A stretch of DNA of 64,000 nt, from assembly GCF_963675165.1 (NCBI RefSeq), contig NC_087378.1, positions 1,353,025 through 1,417,024 of the forward strand, given 5' to 3'. The first letter of the stretch is position 1; every line of letters starts with the position of its first letter. The position numbers and the translations under genes were made by a program. This stretch comes from Halichondria panicea (Eukaryota; Porifera; Demospongiae; Suberitida; Halichondriidae). Of the stretch, positions 42,121 to 54,218 are shown piece by piece. Below the pieces are notes generated by a model, which worked only from the letters and a program-made list of their open reading frames with translations, did not search any database and had not been told where the DNA came from.

Positions 42121-42459
42121 ACTATAACTACAACTGTAACAGTATTCGGAGGCATGGCACTGTATTGAAAATGACAAGCTCTTGTGCATGTTCTAAATAT
42201 GAATAGTCATGTGCAGAATGCATGTGAAGTCATTAAAGCATGTGTCCATAACTTGATTAGACAAATCAAGTGTGGCTTGTTGTGAGATTGAGGTTTTACT
42301 TCTCTTGCACATGCGCAGAATAGCATAGAAACCTTGTGAAGTCAGCTGAACTTTGACCAGGGAACCAGTGAGAACCAGCAGCCCTTATAAAATTCATTTT
42401 GTAAAAAAGCTTGAGCTCTGGTGTGTGTTTCCGTTTTGCAAGCTGGTGCAGTGAACATT
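42121..42459. other. GLYCTK-PMM2 intergenic region
   Basis: A 339-bp gap between two genes on the same strand. It must contain the GLYCTK 3' end and PMM2 promoter. No feature was recognised. Confidence 0.4.
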
Positions 42460-43206
42460 ATGAGTGGTAGAGACGTTCTAGTTCTTTTTGATGTGGATGG
42501 CACCCTCACGCCCTCGAGGTTGGTCATCAAACCCGATATGAAAGAGTTCATTCTTAAACTCAAAGAGATTTGTGTGATTGGAGTCGTTGGAGGCTCTGAC
42601 TTTGTCAAGATGGAGGAGCAAATGGGAGGAGAGGGTTTCACACAGATGTACGACTATGTGTTCTCAGAGAATGGCCTAGTTGCATTCAAAGATGGCAAAG
42701 AGTTCAGCCGCATGAGTATCAAGAAGAAACTCGGTGAAGAAAAAGTAAAGAAATTTGTCAATTTTTGTCTCCGCTATACAGCCGATCTGGACATTCCCAA
42801 GAAACGTGGCACATTCATTGAGTTCAGAGATGGTCTCATCAATGTTTGCCCCGTCGGTCGAAATTGCACTCAGGAGGAACGAATGGAGTTCTTCGAATAC
42901 GACAAGACGCACAAAATTCGTGAAACATTTGTTGAAGCCTGCAAGCAAGAATTCCCTGATATGGGTCTCCAGTTCTCCATTGGTGGGCAGATAAGCTTTG
43001 ATGTGTTTCCTACCGGCTGGGATAAGACCTTCTGCCTGGGTCTCATGGATTTGACCCAATTCAAAGAAATACACTTTTTTGGAGACAAAACGATGCCTGG
43101 AGGAAACGATTACGAGATCTACGAGGACCCTCGCACGATTGGGCACAGGACCACCTCCCCTGAGGACACCAAACAACAGCTGAAGGAACTCTTCTACAAA
43201 AACTGA
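42460..43206 (+). CDS. PMM2: Phosphomannomutase, intronless
   Basis: A single frame of 248 residues (human PMM2 246). The HAD nucleophile motif is [11 protein letters not shown] (Asp-x-Asp near residue 10-12). Further conserved blocks are [27 protein letters not shown] and the acidic motif [19 protein letters not shown] converts mannose-6-phosphate to mannose-1-phosphate for GDP-mannose and N-glycan synthesis in the cytosol. The start at 42460 is chosen because [14 protein letters not shown] matches the family start; an in-frame extension upstream has no family similarity. The vertebrate genes are split by several introns and most neighbours here are intron-rich, so this copy may be retrotransposed or may have lost its introns. 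Confidence 0.95.
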   Translation: MSGRDVLVLFDVDGTLTPSRLVIKPDMKEFILKLKEICVIGVVGGSDFVKMEEQMGGEGFTQMYDYVFSENGLVAFKDGKEFSRMSIKKKLGEEKVKKFVNFCLRYTADLDIPKKRGTFIEFRDGLINVCPVGRNCTQEERMEFFEYDKTHKIRETFVEACKQEFPDMGLQFSIGGQISFDVFPTGWDKTFCLGLMDLTQFKEIHFFGDKTMPGGNDYEIYEDPRTIGHRTTSPEDTKQQLKELFYKN

Positions 43207-43348
43207 ATTATCATTATATTAAGTATGGACTGTTTCATCTGACTAGTATTAACTATAAAGTGTTGTTATTGATATGATTTATAGTGTTCACTGCAGTACA
43301 TTAATGACATTGTGTACTCTGACAAAAAACAACAAAAAAGTATGACAA

Positions 43349-44819
43349 TTATCTTTTAAAATTAATAGAGTAACCACCAGTTTGGTTTTGCTGTAGCTGA
43401 AAATTGTTTGTTGAGAGTCCAAATGGGCCGAGTACAGCGTTGCCAAGCTCCTTCAACTTCCCTGTACAAAACAAAGCATATGCATGTATGATTATAATTA
43501 ATTCAACATACCAAAGGATGTTAAAGCAATAATAATTGAATTAATTGAACATACCTAGCATCTCATCTTTGAGTTTCTCGTTTTGTTCCTTGACTTTGTC
43601 TGGCAGGTACATCACGGCTTGTCTGGCAGTGCTTTGGGTGGGATCAATCTCTAGGGCCTTCTTGTAATCTAACAAACACAGCATTAAAACAACAGTAGGC
43701 CTATTAAGGTGTGAAGAGATAAAGAACAAAACATCGTATTGTACCTGCTTAACAAAATGAATACTGTACTATACACGTTGTATTTTTTTGTAGTTGTATT
43801 TTACATACGTACCGTTTAAAGCGTCTTCATACTTCTCTAGGGTCTCACTAGCTTGAGCCCGTCTTAGAATGGCCTTCAGATAAGTTGGCTCCAACTCTAG
43901 AGCTGAGAAAACAACAGGAGGATAAAAGTGTGTATGAACCTATGGGAACAAATACATAGCTACCACCAACTTGACAATTAAACTATCCACTTACTTTTTG
44001 TGCAGTCGTCAATGATAGCCTGATGATTATCCTGCATGTGCACGGGGAACATGTGATGATAATAACAATACTGATTGATGTCATGTCATAATGATTGATG
44101 TCAACACAATTAATGTACAGTCCATGGAAAAGACAATAACCGTTTGGGGCTACAATTATAGGCACATGGAATGCACATAAAATAACATACCAACTTCATG
44201 TGACAGGTAGCCCTGTTAGCATAGCACACTGCTATCTCATGACTGCACACAGACAGAGGGTAAATCTCAATGGCTTTAGAGTAGCACTCGATCGCATCAT
44301 CATAATCTGAAAACGTGAGGAACGACGTCACTGACGATATCAGATTCTAATGCAAAACAGGTTAATACCTTCATTCTTGAAGTGAGCATTTCCATCAGCT
44401 TTCAATGTATTTGCTTTCTCTTTCAATTCCTAAGAAAAACATTATTAATGTATGAGTGAGGTTTGTGACCTCACTTTGATTTGTTCTTCCGAGAGCTCCA
44501 CCTTATCTCCCTCAACCACCTCCTGATCATCGCTGACAATACGATTGTCCAGTCCACTCATAAACTCTTGCCTCAGATAATCTCCTCCACTCTCATTATT
44601 AGCTGTCGCCTCTCCTAGGTCTCTCGTATTGTCTTTGATACCAAGTTCATCATCAGTAGTGTCTGTATTTTTATCATGTGAGGTTTGAGCTGTATCAGTG
44701 TGTGTTTCATCTCCAAGAGAGAGCTTGTCCAGTGTTTCTAGTTCTGATCTTGAGGTAGTGGGTCCATCCTCATCACTCTCAGGGGCCGAAAAAAACTCTT
44801 CTCCTGATGAATCTCCCAT
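43349..44819 (-). CDS. TTC1: TTC1, TPR-domain co-chaperone adaptor, 7 exons
   Basis: Minus-strand exons are 44475-44819, 44369-44429, 44191-44306, 43995-44031, 43813-43902, 43555-43668 and 43349-43461, giving 291 residues (human 292). The first 115 residues are an acidic disordered tail. TPR repeats follow: [51 protein letters not shown]. The C-terminus [19 protein letters not shown] matches human GNLVLRPFGLSTENFQIKQ, and GGYSINF matches GSYSINF. TTC1 binds Hsp90/Hsp70 tails and G-alpha subunits. It lies head to head with oxidase copy A, only 91 bp away. Confidence 0.96.
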
Positions 44820-44910
44820 TTAAATAGCTGAATAAGTGGGTATGGATCTATGCAGACAAAAGCTAGCTTTGACTTTGTAAAAGAAGATAAGGGGTGGGGC
44901 TGATCAATGA

Positions 44911-46049
44911 ATGAAAATGGCTATGAAGCTCAAGATTGCTGTTGTTGGTGCTGGTGTGATAGGGCTCTCTACAGCTCTGCATCTGACTGAGAGGTTCCCA
45001 GATGCTCTGCAAGTGACAATCTTAGCTGACAGATTCACTCCAGACACTGCCTCTAACAAATCAAGTGCTGCTATAAAACCACAAGATTTCTACGAAGGGC
45101 CGGACCAATTTAGGTAGGTTCGATCTACACAGCCATTCAGCCTACCATAACTGAAGTATAATTTGTCAATGCTACCTTATTTTTCCCCCACAGCTCTGCA
45201 AAAGATGCGTCTGCTTACCGGGACAAAGTGGATAGGTGGTATCAGGACACAATGAAGAGATTCCATAAGATCCATGTTTCAGAAGACAACAGTGAGGTTC
45301 AGCTCACACTACTGACTCATTACCACTTGCAGCATGAGGACACTCCAGATCCATCGTGGACAAATCTTGTCTTTGGATTTAGACGTGTTCTCCCAGACTC
45401 TGACGAAACCTCTCTCTTTAATTTCCCACCAGAATGCAAAACAATCTGGTCTTATTCCACGTACACTGTTAACCCCACTCTTTATCTCCAATGGATGCAG
45501 AAGCAATTTCTGAGCAGAGGAGGGACTACCAAGAAAGTAAAGATCGATTCACTACAAGAAATCTACGATGGTTTTGATGTTGTAGTTAATTGCACCGGTG
45601 TTTGGGCCAGTCATCTGTTAGAGAAGGAAAGTATGCAGCCAGCTAGAGGACAGCATATTCTTGTCAAAGCACCATGGATCAACCATTGCATTCACTATGA
45701 TGCAGGACCGAAGCTAACATACATCATTGCTCGATCTGACTCGGTAGCACTGGGGGGAACTCTTGAACCTGGAAACTGGAGTGAAAAAATTGAAGAAGAA
45801 ACAACAAAAGAAATTCTAAAGAGGTGCACTGAAATAGAGCCAAGCCTAGCAAAAGCTGAAGTGATTGGAGTGTCGGTAGGATTGAGACCACTCAGGAGTC
45901 GTATCAGATTGGAGAAGAGCTTGGAATCTGAAAGCCCTCTCGTTATCCATTGCTATGGTCACGGTGGACAAGGCATAACACTGAGCTGGGGGTGTGCAAA
46001 GGAGATTGGAGACATTGTGCAAGATAGTGTGATCATGAACAAACATTGA
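44911..46049 (+). CDS. D-aspartate/D-amino-acid oxidase, copy A (intact)
   Basis: Exons are 44911-45113 and 45194-46049, 352 residues. It belongs to the FAD-dependent DAAO/DDO family. The Rossmann FAD loop is [15 protein letters not shown], followed by [11 protein letters not shown], like DDO ISDKFTPDTTSD. Substrate-side blocks are [36 protein letters not shown] and the family signature [17 protein letters not shown]. The enzyme oxidises D-amino acids to 2-oxo acids, ammonia and peroxide. FTPDT and the general layout favour D-aspartate oxidase over DAAO, but specificity is not proven. The C-terminus is MNKH, with no SKL-type peroxisomal signal. Three candidate starts (44911, 44917, 44923) exist; MKLKIAVVGAG at 44923 aligns with the other copies. 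An AATAAA stands at 46144. Confidence 0.93.
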
Positions 46050-46809
46050 GACATTCAATGCTTAACATTATTTTCTATGCCTATACTGTGCCTTTAGTCT
46101 TGGAGCATTTATAAGAAAATATGATGATACCATTGTGTTGGTGAATAAAACTCATCTAAAAAGATTTCCATGGAAACCAAAGGTGGTGGGTATGTGGTGG
46201 TTTATATAACACCAACATTTTTCTATAGTGGACAATCGCTTAGCGATGGAAAAGACCAATCGTTTGGGTTAAGGTATGGAACTTTGGCACAACATTCCTG
46301 AATAGTTAACCGCATGGTAACATAATAGCTTACATAAGTACAAGTACTGATTAATACTCAATTATGGGGTATTTTGGGTGCCCTTTCGCTTAGCGATGGA
46401 ACTCAAGCAAATTTGTCGGCTAAAGTCTAATTGTTTTTGCACTTTAATCGTTAATAAATTTTCTATCTTTTGATACCAAAAATGTGTCCAGAAATACTTT
46501 AGATCTAGTTCCGGAGATATTTGATGTTACACATATTTTTTTACGATCACCCATTTTCACCTAAAATAATTTCCCACTGCAACAACTTTTGGGGAAATAT
46601 TTTGGAATAATTTTGTAGCTTATTCATTCACCTATGCAATGGTTTCAGCACAATTTCTTAGAAATGTTCCAATCTTGAGATACATTTACTTAAGTTACAA
46701 CTACTCACCCTGTTGTGGTTTTACTCTCAAAGCTGTAGACCTATATGGGGTGGGAGCAGGGGGTGGGGCTGAGCAGAGACTGCACTGAGAGTCTAGTCCA
46801 GAGTCTACC
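46050..46809. other. Spacer between oxidase copies A and B, duplicated
   Basis: Most of this 760-bp spacer recurs nearly unchanged between copies B and C (47948-48801), so the tandem unit included the spacer. Both hold the word CGCTTAGCGATGGA twice (46217 and 46386 here; the first differs by one base in the other spacer). No gene is visible. Confidence 0.7.
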
Positions 46810-47947
46810 ATGAAGCTCAAGGTTGCTGTTGTTGGGGCTGGTGTGATAGGGCTCTCTACAGCTCTGCATCTGACTGAGAGGTTTTCAGATGCTCTGCAAG
46901 TGACAATCATAGCTGACAGATTCACTCCAGACACTGTCTCCGATAAATCTGGCGCTGCTATAGAAATAACTGATTTCTACGAAGGACCAGATAAATTTAG
47001 GTAGTTCCATACAGCCATGCACTCAGCCTTACTACCATAGCTGCAGTGTAATTTGACCATCAAAGTTATCTATTTTCCCCCATACTGATAGCTCTGCAAA
47101 AGATGTGTCTGCTTACCGGGACCAAGTGGAGGGGTGGTATCAGGACACAATGAAGAGGTTCCATAAGATCCATGTTTCAGAAGACAACAGTGAAGTTCAG
47201 ATCACTCTATTGGCTCAATACCACATATTCCACGATGACACTCCAGACCCATTGTGGAAAGACCTTGTCTTTGGATTTAGGCATGTGCGCCCAGGCTCTG
47301 ACGAAACCTCTCTCTTTAATTTCCCACCAGAATGCAAAACAATCTGGTCTTATTCCACTTACACTGTTAACCCCACTCTTTACCTCCAATGGATGCAGAA
47401 GCAATTCCTGAGCAGAGGAGGGACTACCAATAAAGCAAAGATCGATTCACTACATGAAATCTACGATGGTTTTGACGTTGTAGTAAATTGTACCGGTGTT
47501 TGGGCCAGTCATCTGTTAGAGAAGGAAAGTATGCAGCCAGCTAGAGGACAGCTTATTATTGTCAAAGCACCATGGATCAACCATTGCATTTACTATGATG
47601 TAGGACCGAAGCTAACATACATCATTGCTCGATCTGACTCGGTAGCACTGGGGGGCACTCTCGAACCTGGAAACTGGAGTGAAAAAATTGAAGAAGAAAC
47701 AACAAAAGAAATTCTAAAGAGGTGCACTGAAATAGAGCCAAGCCTAGCAAAAGCTGAAGTAATTGGTGTGTCGGTAGGATTGAGACCACTCAGGAGTCGT
47801 ATCAGATTGGAGAAGAGCTTGGAATCTGAAAGTCCTCTCGTTATCCACTGCTATGGTCACGGTGGACAAGGCATAACACTGAGCTGGGGGTGTGCAAAGG
47901 AGATTGGAGACATTGTGCAAGACAGTGTAATCATGAACAAACATTGA
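46810..47947 (+). CDS. D-aspartate/D-amino-acid oxidase, copy B (intact)
   Basis: Exons are 46810-47000 and 47092-47947, 348 residues. It is collinear with copy A, with the same single intron position and phase (after TTT AG). The FAD loop [15 protein letters not shown] and signature [17 protein letters not shown] are intact. Differences from A cluster in the first 150 residues ([25 protein letters not shown]), while the last 120 are almost the same in both, which points to recent duplication or gene conversion. The end is MNKH, without a peroxisomal signal. Confidence 0.93.
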
Positions 47948-48801
47948 GACATTCAATGCTTAACATTATTTTCTATGCCTATACTGTGCCTTTAGTCTAT
48001 AGAGTAAATAAACGCAATTTGGTGCGTATTGGTACATAAATGTAAATATTTTGAGATTGGAGCATTTCTAAGAAAATATGATGATACCATTGTGTTGGTG
48101 AATAAAACTCATCTAAAAAGATTTCCATGGCAACCAAAGGTGGTGGGTATGTGGTGGTTTATATAATACCAACATTTTTCTATAGTGGACAATCGCTTAG
48201 CGACGGAAAAGACCAATCGTTTTCGGCTAAGGTATGGAACTTTGGCACAACATTCCTGAATAGTTAACCTAACATATGCATGGTAACATAATAGCTTACA
48301 TAAGTACAAGTACTGATTAATACTCAATTATGGGGTATTTTGGGTGCCCTTTCGCTTAGCGATGGAACTCAAGCAAATTTGTCGGCTAAGGTCTAATTGT
48401 TTTTGCACTTTAATTGTCAATAAATTTTCTATCTTTTGATACAAAAAATGTGTCCAGAAATACTTTACATCTAGTTCCAGAGATATTTGATGTTACACAT
48501 ATTTTTTTACGATCACCCCCATTTTCACCTAAAATAATTTTCCACTACAACAACTTTTGGGGAATTATTTTTGAATAATATTGTAGCTTATTCATTCACC
48601 TATGCAATGGTATCAGCACAAATTCTTAGAAATGTTCCAATCTTGGGATACATTTACTTAAGTTACAACTACTCACCCTGTTGTGGTTTTAAAAAGCTGA
48701 AGGGACTGTATTAATTATAGATCTATATGGGGTGGGAGCAGGGGGTGGGGCTGAGCAGAGACTGCAAAGAGTCTGGTACTAGTCAGACAGCAGAGTCTAC
48801 C
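47948..48801. other. Spacer between oxidase copies B and C
   Basis: Repeats the A-B spacer with a few short insertions (for example near 47998-48055). It carries the likely poly(A) signal of copy B (AATAAA near 48100). No gene is visible. Confidence 0.65.
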
Positions 48802-49940
48802 ATGAAGCTCAAGGTTGCTGTTGTGTTGGGGCTGGTGTGATAGGGCTCTCCACAGCTCTGCATCTGACTGAGAGGTTTTCAGATGCTCTGCAAGTGACAA
48901 TCATAGCTGACAGATTCACTCCAGACACTGTCTCCGATAAATCTGCCGCTGTTATAGAAATAACTGATTTCTACGAAGGACCGAATAAATTTAGGTAGTT
49001 CTATACAGCCATGCACTCAGCCTACCATAGCTGCAGTGTAATTTGACCATCAAAGTTATCTATTTTCCCCCATACTGATAGCTCTGCAAAAGATGTGTCT
49101 GCTTACCGGGACCAAGTGGAGAGGTGGTATCAGGACACAATGAAGAGGTTCCATAAGATCCATGTTTCAGAAGACAACAGTGAAGTTAAGCTTACTCTAC
49201 TGGCTCAATACCACTTGCAGCAGCACGAGGACACTCCAGACCCATTGTGGAAAGACCTTGTCTTTGGATTTAGGCATGTGCGCCCAGACTCTGACGAAAC
49301 CTCTCTCTTTAATTTCCCACCAGAATGCAAAACAATCTGGTCTTATTCCACTTACACTGTTAATCCCACTCTTTACCTCCAATGGATGCAGAAGCAATTC
49401 CTGAGCAGAGGAGGGACTACCAAGAAAGCAAAGATCGATTCACTACAAGAAATCTACGATGGTTTTGATGTTGTAGTAAATTGTACCGGTGTTTGGGCCA
49501 GTCATCTGTTAGAGAAGGAAAGTATGCAGCCAGCTAGAGGACAGCTTATTATTGTCAAAGCACCATGGATCAACCATTGCATTTACTATGATGTAGGACC
49601 GAAGCTAACATACATCATTGCTCGATCTGACTCGGTAGTACTGGGGGACACTCTTGAACCTGGAAACTGGAGTGAAAAAATTGAAGAAGAAACAACGAAA
49701 GAAATTCTAAAAAGGTGCACTGAAATAGAGCCAAGCCTAGCAAAAGCTGAAGTGATTGGTGTGTCGGTAGGATTGAGACCACTCAGGAGTCATATCAGAT
49801 TGGAGAAAAGCTTGGAATCTGAAAGTCCTCTCGTTATCCATTGCTATGGTCACGGTGGACAAGGCATAACACTGAGCTGGGGGTGTGCAAAGGAGATTGG
49901 AGACATTGTGCAAGACAGTGTAATCATGAACAAAAATTGA
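48802..49940 (+). pseudogene. D-aspartate/D-amino-acid oxidase, copy C (frameshifted in exon 1)
   Basis: Exons 48802-48994 and 49082-49940 match copies A, B and D. Exon 1 is 193 nt instead of 191: two extra bases lie in the GTTGTTGGGG stretch that codes the FAD-binding GxGxxG loop (here GTTGTGTTGGGG). The frame shifts and meets TGA 12 codons from the start. Exon 2 is fully open, with all family motifs except LGGTLE changed to LGDTLE, so the damage looks recent. It might be a sequencing error or an allele. A functional product would need an alternative start that lacks the FAD loop, which is unlikely. Confidence 0.8.
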
Positions 49941-50105
49941 CGCTTAGGCCTACATTAATAATTTATTTCTGTAGTTAACGATCTTTACTGCACAAACTAT
50001 GGGGGTGGGAGCTGGGGGTGGGGCTAAGCAGGCAGGAGTCTGAAATAATCACCACTGATCAATAGAGTACATGTAATAGAATTTCCTTCCTTCATCTCTG
50101 CACTG

Positions 50106-51260
50106 ATGAAGCTCAAGGTTGCTGTTGTTGGGGCTGGTGTGATAGGGCTCTCTACAGCTCTGCATCTGACTGAGAGGTTCCCAGATGCTCTGCAAGTGAC
50201 AATCATAGCTGACAGATTCACTCCAGACACTGTCTCCGATAAATCTGCTGCTGTTATAAAACCACTGGATTTCTACAGAGCTAAAGGATCAGATCAATTT
50301 AGGTAGGTAGGTTCCACACAGCCACTCGGCCTACCATAACTGCAGTGTAATTTGACTATCAAATATTCCCCCCACAGCTCTGCAAAAGATGTGTCTGCGT
50401 ACCAAGATAGGGTGGCGAGGTGGTATCAGGACACAATGAAGAGGTTCCATAAGATCCATGTTTCAGAAGACAACAGTGAAGTTAAGCTTACTCTACTGGC
50501 TCAATACCACTTGCAGCAGCACGAGGACACTCCAGACCCATCGTGGAAAGACGTTGTCTTTGGATTCAGGCATGTGTACCCAGATTCTGATGAAACCTCT
50601 CTCTTTAATTTCCCACCAGAATGCAAAACAATCTGGTCTTATTCCACGTACACTGTTAACCCCACTCTTTATCTCCAATGGATGCAGAAGCAAATCTTGA
50701 GCAAAGGAGCAACTATCAAGAAAGTAAAGATCGATTCACTACAAGAAATCTACGATGGTTTTGATGTTGTGGTAAATTGTACCGGTGTTTGGGCCAGTCA
50801 TCTGTTAGAGAAGGAAAGTATGCAGCCAGCTAGAGGACAGCATATTCTTGTCAAAGCACCATGGATCAACCATTGCATTCACTATGATCCAGGACCAAAG
50901 CGGACATATATCATTGCTCGATCTGACTCGGTAGCACTGGGGGGCACTCTAGAACCTGGAAACTGGAGTGAAAAAATCGAAGAAGAAACAACTAAAGAAA
51001 TTCTAAAGAGGTGCACTGAAATAGAGCCAAGCCTAGCAAAAGCTGAAGTGATTGGTGTGTCGGTAGGATTGAGACCACTCAGGAGTCGTATCAGATTGGA
51101 GAAAAGCTTGGAATCTGAAAGCCCTCTCGTTATCCACTGCTATGGTCACGGTGGACAAGGCATAACACTGAGCTGGGGGTGTGCAAAGGAGATTGGAGAC
51201 ATTGTGCAAGATAGTGTGATCAAGAACAAACATAGACTCGTTCCCAGGAGTTGTCTCTAA
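50106..51260 (+). CDS. D-aspartate/D-amino-acid oxidase, copy D (intact)
   Basis: Exons are 50106-50302 and 50378-51260, 359 residues. The FAD loop and the [10 protein letters not shown] signature are intact. The spacer to copy C is only 165 bp. Unlike A-C the stop is lost at the usual place, and the frame runs on to end RLVPRSCL. SCL is at best a weak variant of a C-terminal peroxisomal signal; import is uncertain. A poly(A) signal AATAAA lies at 51555. Confidence 0.92.
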
Positions 51261-51654
51261 AATAACACTTGCATTTATTTTGTAGTCAGCGATCTTTACT
51301 GCAGGCACATGGGCAGAGATTGTTTGATTGGTGAAATACAATTGTACCTATATACAGGTATTAGATCATTAATCTTTGCTATGATTGTATATCTATAAGT
51401 GAAGTACATGATCTAAATAGTAGTAAGACACTGTTTAGTACATCCCTCAGGGCTATGTTGGGCATACCTTTGGGCTAGCTTCTAAATCATGTAGAACTGA
51501 CTTCCTAAACAGTGTCTAACTATAAGTATTATGTATAGATCTATCTACACAGGGAATAAAGCTTCTTCTATGTAAAAAGACAAAACAAAAAAATGAAAGG
51601 TAAAGATTGTTTGGGCACAAATTAGGGTGGGGGTGAGCAGACTGAGTCACATTA
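51261..51654. other. Spacer between oxidase copies D and E
   Basis: A 394-bp AT-rich gap with the copy D poly(A) signal at 51555. It contains an imperfect inverted pair around gacactgtttag (51428) and aaacagtgtc (51507). Nothing else was recognised. Confidence 0.5.
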
Positions 51655-52526
51655 TAAATGGCCATGAATCAATGTTGCTGGTGTGATAGGGCTCTCCACA
51701 GCTCTGCATCTGACGGAGAGGTTTTCAGATGCTCTGCAAGTGACAATCCTAGCTGACAGATTCACTCCAGACACTGTCTCTGATAAATTTGGAGCTGCTA
51801 TAGAAACCGATTTCTTAGGTAGGTTCCACACAGCCACTCAGCTTACCATATAGCTGCAACGTAATTTGATTCTCCCCCACAGCTCTGCAAAAGATGTGTC
51901 TGCTTACCGAGATAGGGTAGCGAGGTGGTATCAGGACACTATGAAAAGGTTCCATAAAATCCATGATTCAGAAGACGACAGTGAAGTTAAGCTCACTCTA
52001 TACTGGCTCAATACCACTTAGACCGTGAGCACGCTCCAGACCCATTGTGGGAAGACCTTAAATTGTCTTTGGATTTAGGCATATGTGCCCAGACTCTCTC
52101 TTTAATTTCCCACCAGAATACAAAAGGTCTGGTGTTATTCCATATACACTGTTAACCCCACTCTTTATCTTTAATGGATGCAAAAGCAATGCTTGAGCAA
52201 AGGCCTTGCTCGATCCATAGATAGTAACTTGATCTGACTGGGGGACACTTTTGAACCTGGAGATTGGAGTGAGAAGATTGAAGAAGAAACTGAAATAAAA
52301 CCTAGCCTAGCAAAAGCTAAAGTGATTGGTGTGTCAGTAGGATTGAGACCACTCAGGAGTCATATCAGATTGGAGAATAAAAGCTTGGAATCTGAAAGCC
52401 CTCTTGTTTTCCACTGCTATGCATAGTCACGGTGGACAAGGCATACCATTGAGCTGGGGATGTGCAAAGGAGATTGGAGACATTGTGCAAGATAGTGTAA
52501 TCAAGAATAAACAATTGCACTTCTGA
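51655..52526 (+). pseudogene. D-aspartate/D-amino-acid oxidase, copy E (decayed)
   Basis: Both exons can be recognised by nucleotide match to copies A-D (about 51655-51818 and 51883-52526). Exon 1 has lost much of the FAD-loop coding sequence. Exon 2 has many small insertions and deletions and has lost a block of about 200 bp in the middle (between ...aaaggccttgctc and gatctgactggggg). No long open frame remains. This is the oldest-looking member of the array. Confidence 0.88.
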
Positions 52527-52629
52527 CATTGCCATGATTTACTACTGTTCACTGCGCATGCTCCGTATTAGGGGTGGAGCAATCCCTTATCGCCAGGATC
52601 TGTTCTCATGCACGTGAAGTGCAAAGCAC

Positions 52630-54184
52630 CATAGATAGAAGAGGGAGGGATTGGAAACGAACGACAATTTCAATGATATCCGTTGAAACACTCCTTGTCT
52701 TGTTACGTAATCACGTTCTGGCGGGATTGTAACAAAGATTTTCTCTGACTCAGTTCTTGCAGACGTTGTTAGAGTCTAACTTAGACTTCTGGGTTAGGCC
52801 AGATGTCCGTGGCTTAACTGTATTCATACCTGGTAAGTTAGAAACTTACTTCAGTAGAGTTGAAGCAGAATAATAGGCCAGTTTTGTAGGGTAAGGTGAT
52901 AGTCAAAATTATGTCTCCCTCTAGCACATATGTAAAGCTGATTTGCAGTTTGTACCTGTGTCAAACTGTATACTTGGGTCCTAGTGCTTTGCGTAAGTAT
53001 TACTTTTTGAATGATACAAGTGAAACTTTTGTACTATATCAATAAATAAAGTATTTCAGGAGTGTTTTTTGTCTCCTTTTTTCATCTCTAAAAAGGGCTA
53101 GTTGAATATATTCTGCTAATATACTGTTAGAGGAGTATTTGAAGTTTTGCATTGTCTTTGTTTGCACTTACAGAAATGCCGTGAAAATTTTGAATCGTCA
53201 TTCACAAAAGAATGAATTTAGGATTACTGGTAAGCATGCTATACTGATTATTGCCCACACTATACTTTTATAACAATACCTGCAGTGAGGTCATTTGTGG
53301 AGATGGTTAGATATCTGTTCACAATACCTGGAGTCATCAGCAACAGGTTGTGCCAGGACCCCGTTAAATTGGCCAACAAAGACAGAGGGGTAAATCCAAC
53401 GAGAACCCGAATGTTAGTGAATTTGCTAAGAACACAGGCTCTTCGGGTGATCAACAGCACATGTGCAACAATTAGAGGCAACTGCTGAAAGACAATAGAA
53501 GACGACCATTGCAGCTAGGTGATGAGAATAACCCCTTCCCAAAAGAAGGCAGCATAATGTATAGAGAAATCAATTGTTCACATGTTAATTCAATCACATT
53601 CACATGTTCAATTCTTAACTGTGATAAATAATTGTTCAATTCTATAAATTTAACTGTGCATGATAATTAAATGATGCTGCAGAGTGTCACGACTTCAATT
53701 CTGAGTAGAATTTCAGCCCGAACCATCACACTATGTTCAGAACCCTCCAACGAAATTAACTATCAACGCAGAAGCTGTGTTGAGGGCAACTGCTTCCTCT
53801 GGTGATGAAGCTTTGAATCTATGTACTCTCTGTCAAAACAGTCATAAAAGCTTCCTTAAACCTACCTGCATTTACATGAAAAGGAAAGAAAGTAAATGGA
53901 AAGTAATTAATTATTATTTATTATTAACAAACAGTTCAACATCACTTACTCTGAAATGGAGCCGGAGCACTACTTTCCATTGTACAGTGCAAATGTAGAC
54001 CTGAGCTAGAAAGCCATTCTTGAGAACTAGAAAGCCATATACTCGAAATCAGCTGGCTGGAACACAATTTTTATTTTGAGGAAGTATAAGTAGTGATCAC
54101 TTCCCTCTTTGATCTATGCTTCCGGCAGACAAGGAGTGTTCGGCACACGTGATTCGTTTCCAATCCCTCCCTTTTCTATCTATG
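52630..54184. mobile_element. DNA transposon (1.55 kb), ~32-bp TIRs and 7-bp TSD, upstream of PLPBP
   Basis: The left end reads CATAGATAGAAGAGGGAGGG and the complement of the right end CATAGATAGAAAAGGGAGGG; both run on to ATTGGAAACGAA. The flanks AAAGCAC at 52623-52629 and 54185-54191 are a 7-bp target duplication. No reading frame over 75 residues exists inside, and none resembles a transposase I know, so it appears non-autonomous. The ends are related to those of the 36231-36749 element. The right end lies 34 nt before the PLPBP start codon. Confidence 0.8.
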
Positions 54185-54218
54185 AAAGCACATACATGTA
54201 CTGGAAATTTTAATCAAC

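Noticed and set aside
46060-48800. Regularly spaced repeats between oxidase copies as a possible CRISPR-like or satellite array
   Set aside because: There are only two spacer copies, explained by tandem gene duplication.
53285-53488. Small frame inside the 1.55-kb transposon
   Set aside because: 67 residues, no match to a transposase motif I know, and not supported by splice signals.
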